Below are positions 62,403-64,000 of a stretch of DNA of 64,000 nt, piece by piece. The stretch comes from Bosea sp. ANAM02 (lineage in GTDB: Bacteria; Pseudomonadota; Alphaproteobacteria; Rhizobiales; Beijerinckiaceae), in NCBI RefSeq assembly GCF_011764485.1, contig NZ_AP022848.1, forward strand, positions 834,001-898,000. Reading direction: 5' to 3'. Both the position numbers and the translations under genes were made by a program. Each line of letters opens with the position of its first letter. The first letter of the stretch is position 1. The notes beneath the pieces are model-generated. The model ran no database searches. It saw only the letters and a program-made list of their open reading frames with translations, and was not told the origin of the DNA.

Positions 62403-63404
62403 ATGAGCAATACGATCGACAGGCGCGGCCTGATCAAGGGCGCGGCCGCGGCGGGCGCCGCCGGCCTCATCGCCGCTCCGGCGATTGCCCAGGCCAAGTG
62501 GCCGGCCCGTCCCATCACGCTGGTCTGCCCCTGGGGCGCCGGCGGCGGCACCGATGCGACGGCGCGAATCGTCGCGGCAATGCTGGAGAAGAGCCTTGGC
62601 CAGCCCGTCAACGTGGTGAACCGTACCGGCGGATCGGGCGTGGTCGGCCATTCGGCGATCGCGACCGCGGCGCCCGATGGCTACACGATCGGCATGATCA
62701 CGGTCGAGATCACCATGATGCATCATCAGGGGCTGACGGAATTGTCGCCGACCAGCTACACTCCGCTCGCCCTGATGAACGAGGATCCGCCGGGCGTCCA
62801 GGTCGGCGCGTCGAGCCCTTACAAGGACATCAAGGCGCTGGCCGAGGCGATCAAGGCGGCTCCTCCCGGCAAGTTCAAGGCCTCGGGCACCGGCCAGGGC
62901 GGCATCTGGCATCTCGCGCTGATCGGCTGGCTGATGTCGATGGGGCTGAAGCCGGACCATGTCGCCTGGGCTCCGTCGAACGGTGCAGCGCCGGCGATGC
63001 AGGATCTCGCCGCCGGTGGCATCGACATCGTCACCTGCTCCGTCCCGGAGGCCCGCGCCATGCTCGATGCCGGCAAGGCACGCTCGCTGGCGATCATGGC
63101 GAAGGCCCGCAATCCGCAGTTCAAGGATGTGCCGACGCTGAACGAGACATTGGGCGTGAACTACTCGGTCGGCGCCTGGCGCGGCATCGCCGGGCCAAAG
63201 GGGCTGCCGGACGCCGTGCAGAAGACGCTCATCGCCGAGCTCAAGAAAGCCTACGATTCCAAGGAATTCCAGGATTTCATGAATTCGCGTGGCTTCGGAA
63301 TGACCTTCGCCGACCAGGCCGGCTTCACCAAGTTCATGGCCGATGGCGACAAGGCCATGGGCACGGCCATGACCGCCGCGGGCCTCGCCAAGAAGGCGGG
63401 CTGA
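62403..63404 (+). CDS. tctC: Tripartite tricarboxylate transporter substrate-binding protein
   Basis: The 333-residue protein has a Tat-like signal (DRRGLIKGAAAAGAAGLIA, cleavage near AIAQA) and the Bug/TctC fold: PARPITLVCPWGAGGGTDATARI, NVVNRTGGSGVVGHSAIA and GTGQGGIWHLALIG. It presents a carboxylate or related solute to TctAB. The ligand is unknown. The ribosome-binding sequence GGAGGAG lies just upstream. Confidence 0.92.
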   Translation: MSNTIDRRGLIKGAAAAGAAGLIAAPAIAQAKWPARPITLVCPWGAGGGTDATARIVAAMLEKSLGQPVNVVNRTGGSGVVGHSAIATAAPDGYTIGMITVEITMMHHQGLTELSPTSYTPLALMNEDPPGVQVGASSPYKDIKALAEAIKAAPPGKFKASGTGQGGIWHLALIGWLMSMGLKPDHVAWAPSNGAAPAMQDLAAGGIDIVTCSVPEARAMLDAGKARSLAIMAKARNPQFKDVPTLNETLGVNYSVGAWRGIAGPKGLPDAVQKTLIAELKKAYDSKEFQDFMNSRGFGMTFADQAGFTKFMADGDKAMGTAMTAAGLAKKAG

Positions 63405-63506
63405 GGCAGACAGCCGATGCACGACGGGCGGCAGCTCCGCCCGTCGTCGCGTCCGTGAGGTCCGTGTTCCGCCTGGCGGCAAGGCCGCCCCGACAAGGTC
63501 GATCCG

Positions 63507-63977
63507 ATGCGCTTCAACGACACTATCGTCGGCGCCACGTTCATCGTGCTGGCCGCGATCATGATCGCTCTGACGTTCTCATTCCCGGCCTTCCCGGGGC
63601 AAAACTACGGTCCCAGCCTGTTCCCGCGCATCCTCGGCACGGGGATCATCCTGTGCTCGCTGCTGCTGATCCTGCGCGAGCGGCGCCTGGCCACGCCCGT
63701 GCCGTGGCTGGTCCTGGCGGACTGGGTCCGGCAGCCGCGCAACATCGCCTCCTTCGGTCTGATGCTGGCGGCGATGCTGTTCTATCTTCTCGCCTCCGAC
63801 GCGCTCGGCTTCATTCCCTGCGCCTTCCTGATCCAGATCGTGCTGTTCCTCTGGTTCGGCGTCCGCCCGGTGACGGCCGTCGTCGTCGCGGTGGCGATGA
63901 CCGCGCTCGTCCACTGGTTCTTCAGCAGCATGATGCTCGTGCCCCTGCCGCGCGGCATCCTCGACAGCGTGCTCTGA
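63507..63977 (+). CDS. tctB: Tripartite tricarboxylate transporter small membrane subunit
   Basis: The 156-residue protein has four membrane segments (about 7-26, 43-54, 85-103, 110-146) and the N-terminal FIVLAAIMIALTFSFP followed by GQNYGPSLFPRILG, typical of TctB. It pairs with TctA, whose gene starts 11 bases downstream. Confidence 0.9.
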   Translation: MRFNDTIVGATFIVLAAIMIALTFSFPAFPGQNYGPSLFPRILGTGIILCSLLLILRERRLATPVPWLVLADWVRQPRNIASFGLMLAAMLFYLLASDALGFIPCAFLIQIVLFLWFGVRPVTAVVVAVAMTALVHWFFSSMMLVPLPRGILDSVL

Positions 63978-63987
63978 GGAGACGGTC

Positions 63988-64000
63988 ATGCACGCGATTT
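63988..64000 (+). CDS. tctA: Tripartite tricarboxylate transporter large membrane subunit, first codons only
   Basis: ATG at 63988 follows GAGGAGACGG and encodes MHAI before the window ends. Identity is inferred from the tctC-tctB-tctA order. Confidence 0.55.

Overview
This is high-GC chromosomal DNA of an alphaproteobacterium. The conserved order proB, proA, nadD, rsfS, rlmH, envC-like, ctpA, deacetylase, rppH is typical of Hyphomicrobiales. Together with DUF6481, a complete C-P lyase cluster and many GTCAT-ended palindromic repeats it suggests a Bosea-like organism; the genus is inference.

Positions 1 to about 16,600 form an accessory region. It carries a partial gene with a 36-base inverted repeat, the 3' part of a DUF3987 primase-like gene, a complete IS21-family element (1249-3751), the 5' stub of an ATPase gene, a type I restriction locus (hsdS with a one-base frameshift, intact hsdR, no hsdM), a divergent McrBC pair whose McrB has an EVE/YTH-like insertion, a Sel1-repeat protein, a small serine recombinase and four small genes resembling the core of an integrative element. 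The IS sits exactly where two truncated genes meet, with no flanking target duplication, so it probably mediated a deletion that disabled the type I system.

Positions 16,600-28,400 hold an MFS transporter, a small membrane protein, rppH, a divergent polysaccharide deacetylase, ctpA, an EnvC-like murein hydrolase activator, rlmH, rsfS, nadD, proA, proB and a DUF6481 gene. Positions 28,600-35,200 hold an ECF sigma factor with its probable anti-sigma factor, an S8 protease, a glycosyltransferase, a methyltransferase and a soluble globin-coupled chemoreceptor with an FNR-type box upstream.

Positions 35,250-48,300 are a phosphonate unit. phnCDEE (import) has a Pho box; phnGHIJKLM plus a 2H-phosphoesterase (DUF1045) form the C-P lyase operon; phnF is divergent from phnG and shares an 88-base intergenic region with two similar half-palindromes; phnN and a hexapeptide acetyltransferase lie at the far end. 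Phosphonates would be imported by PhnCDE, triphosphoribosylated and cleaved by PhnGHIJ(KL), and the product processed by PhnM, the 2H enzyme and PhnN.

Positions 48,500-64,000 hold an RND efflux adaptor and permease, pbpC with an alpha-2-macroglobulin partner, a secreted protein with a peptidoglycan-binding-like segment, and the start of a tripartite tricarboxylate transporter operon (tctC, tctB, first codons of tctA) with a LacI-like palindrome.

The most unusual sequence-level feature is a set of large palindromic repeats. Some fill gaps between otherwise overlapping phn genes, and three lie in frame inside coding sequences (phnI once, pbpC twice), adding about 30-50 residues to each protein. 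No tRNA, rRNA or CRISPR array was seen.
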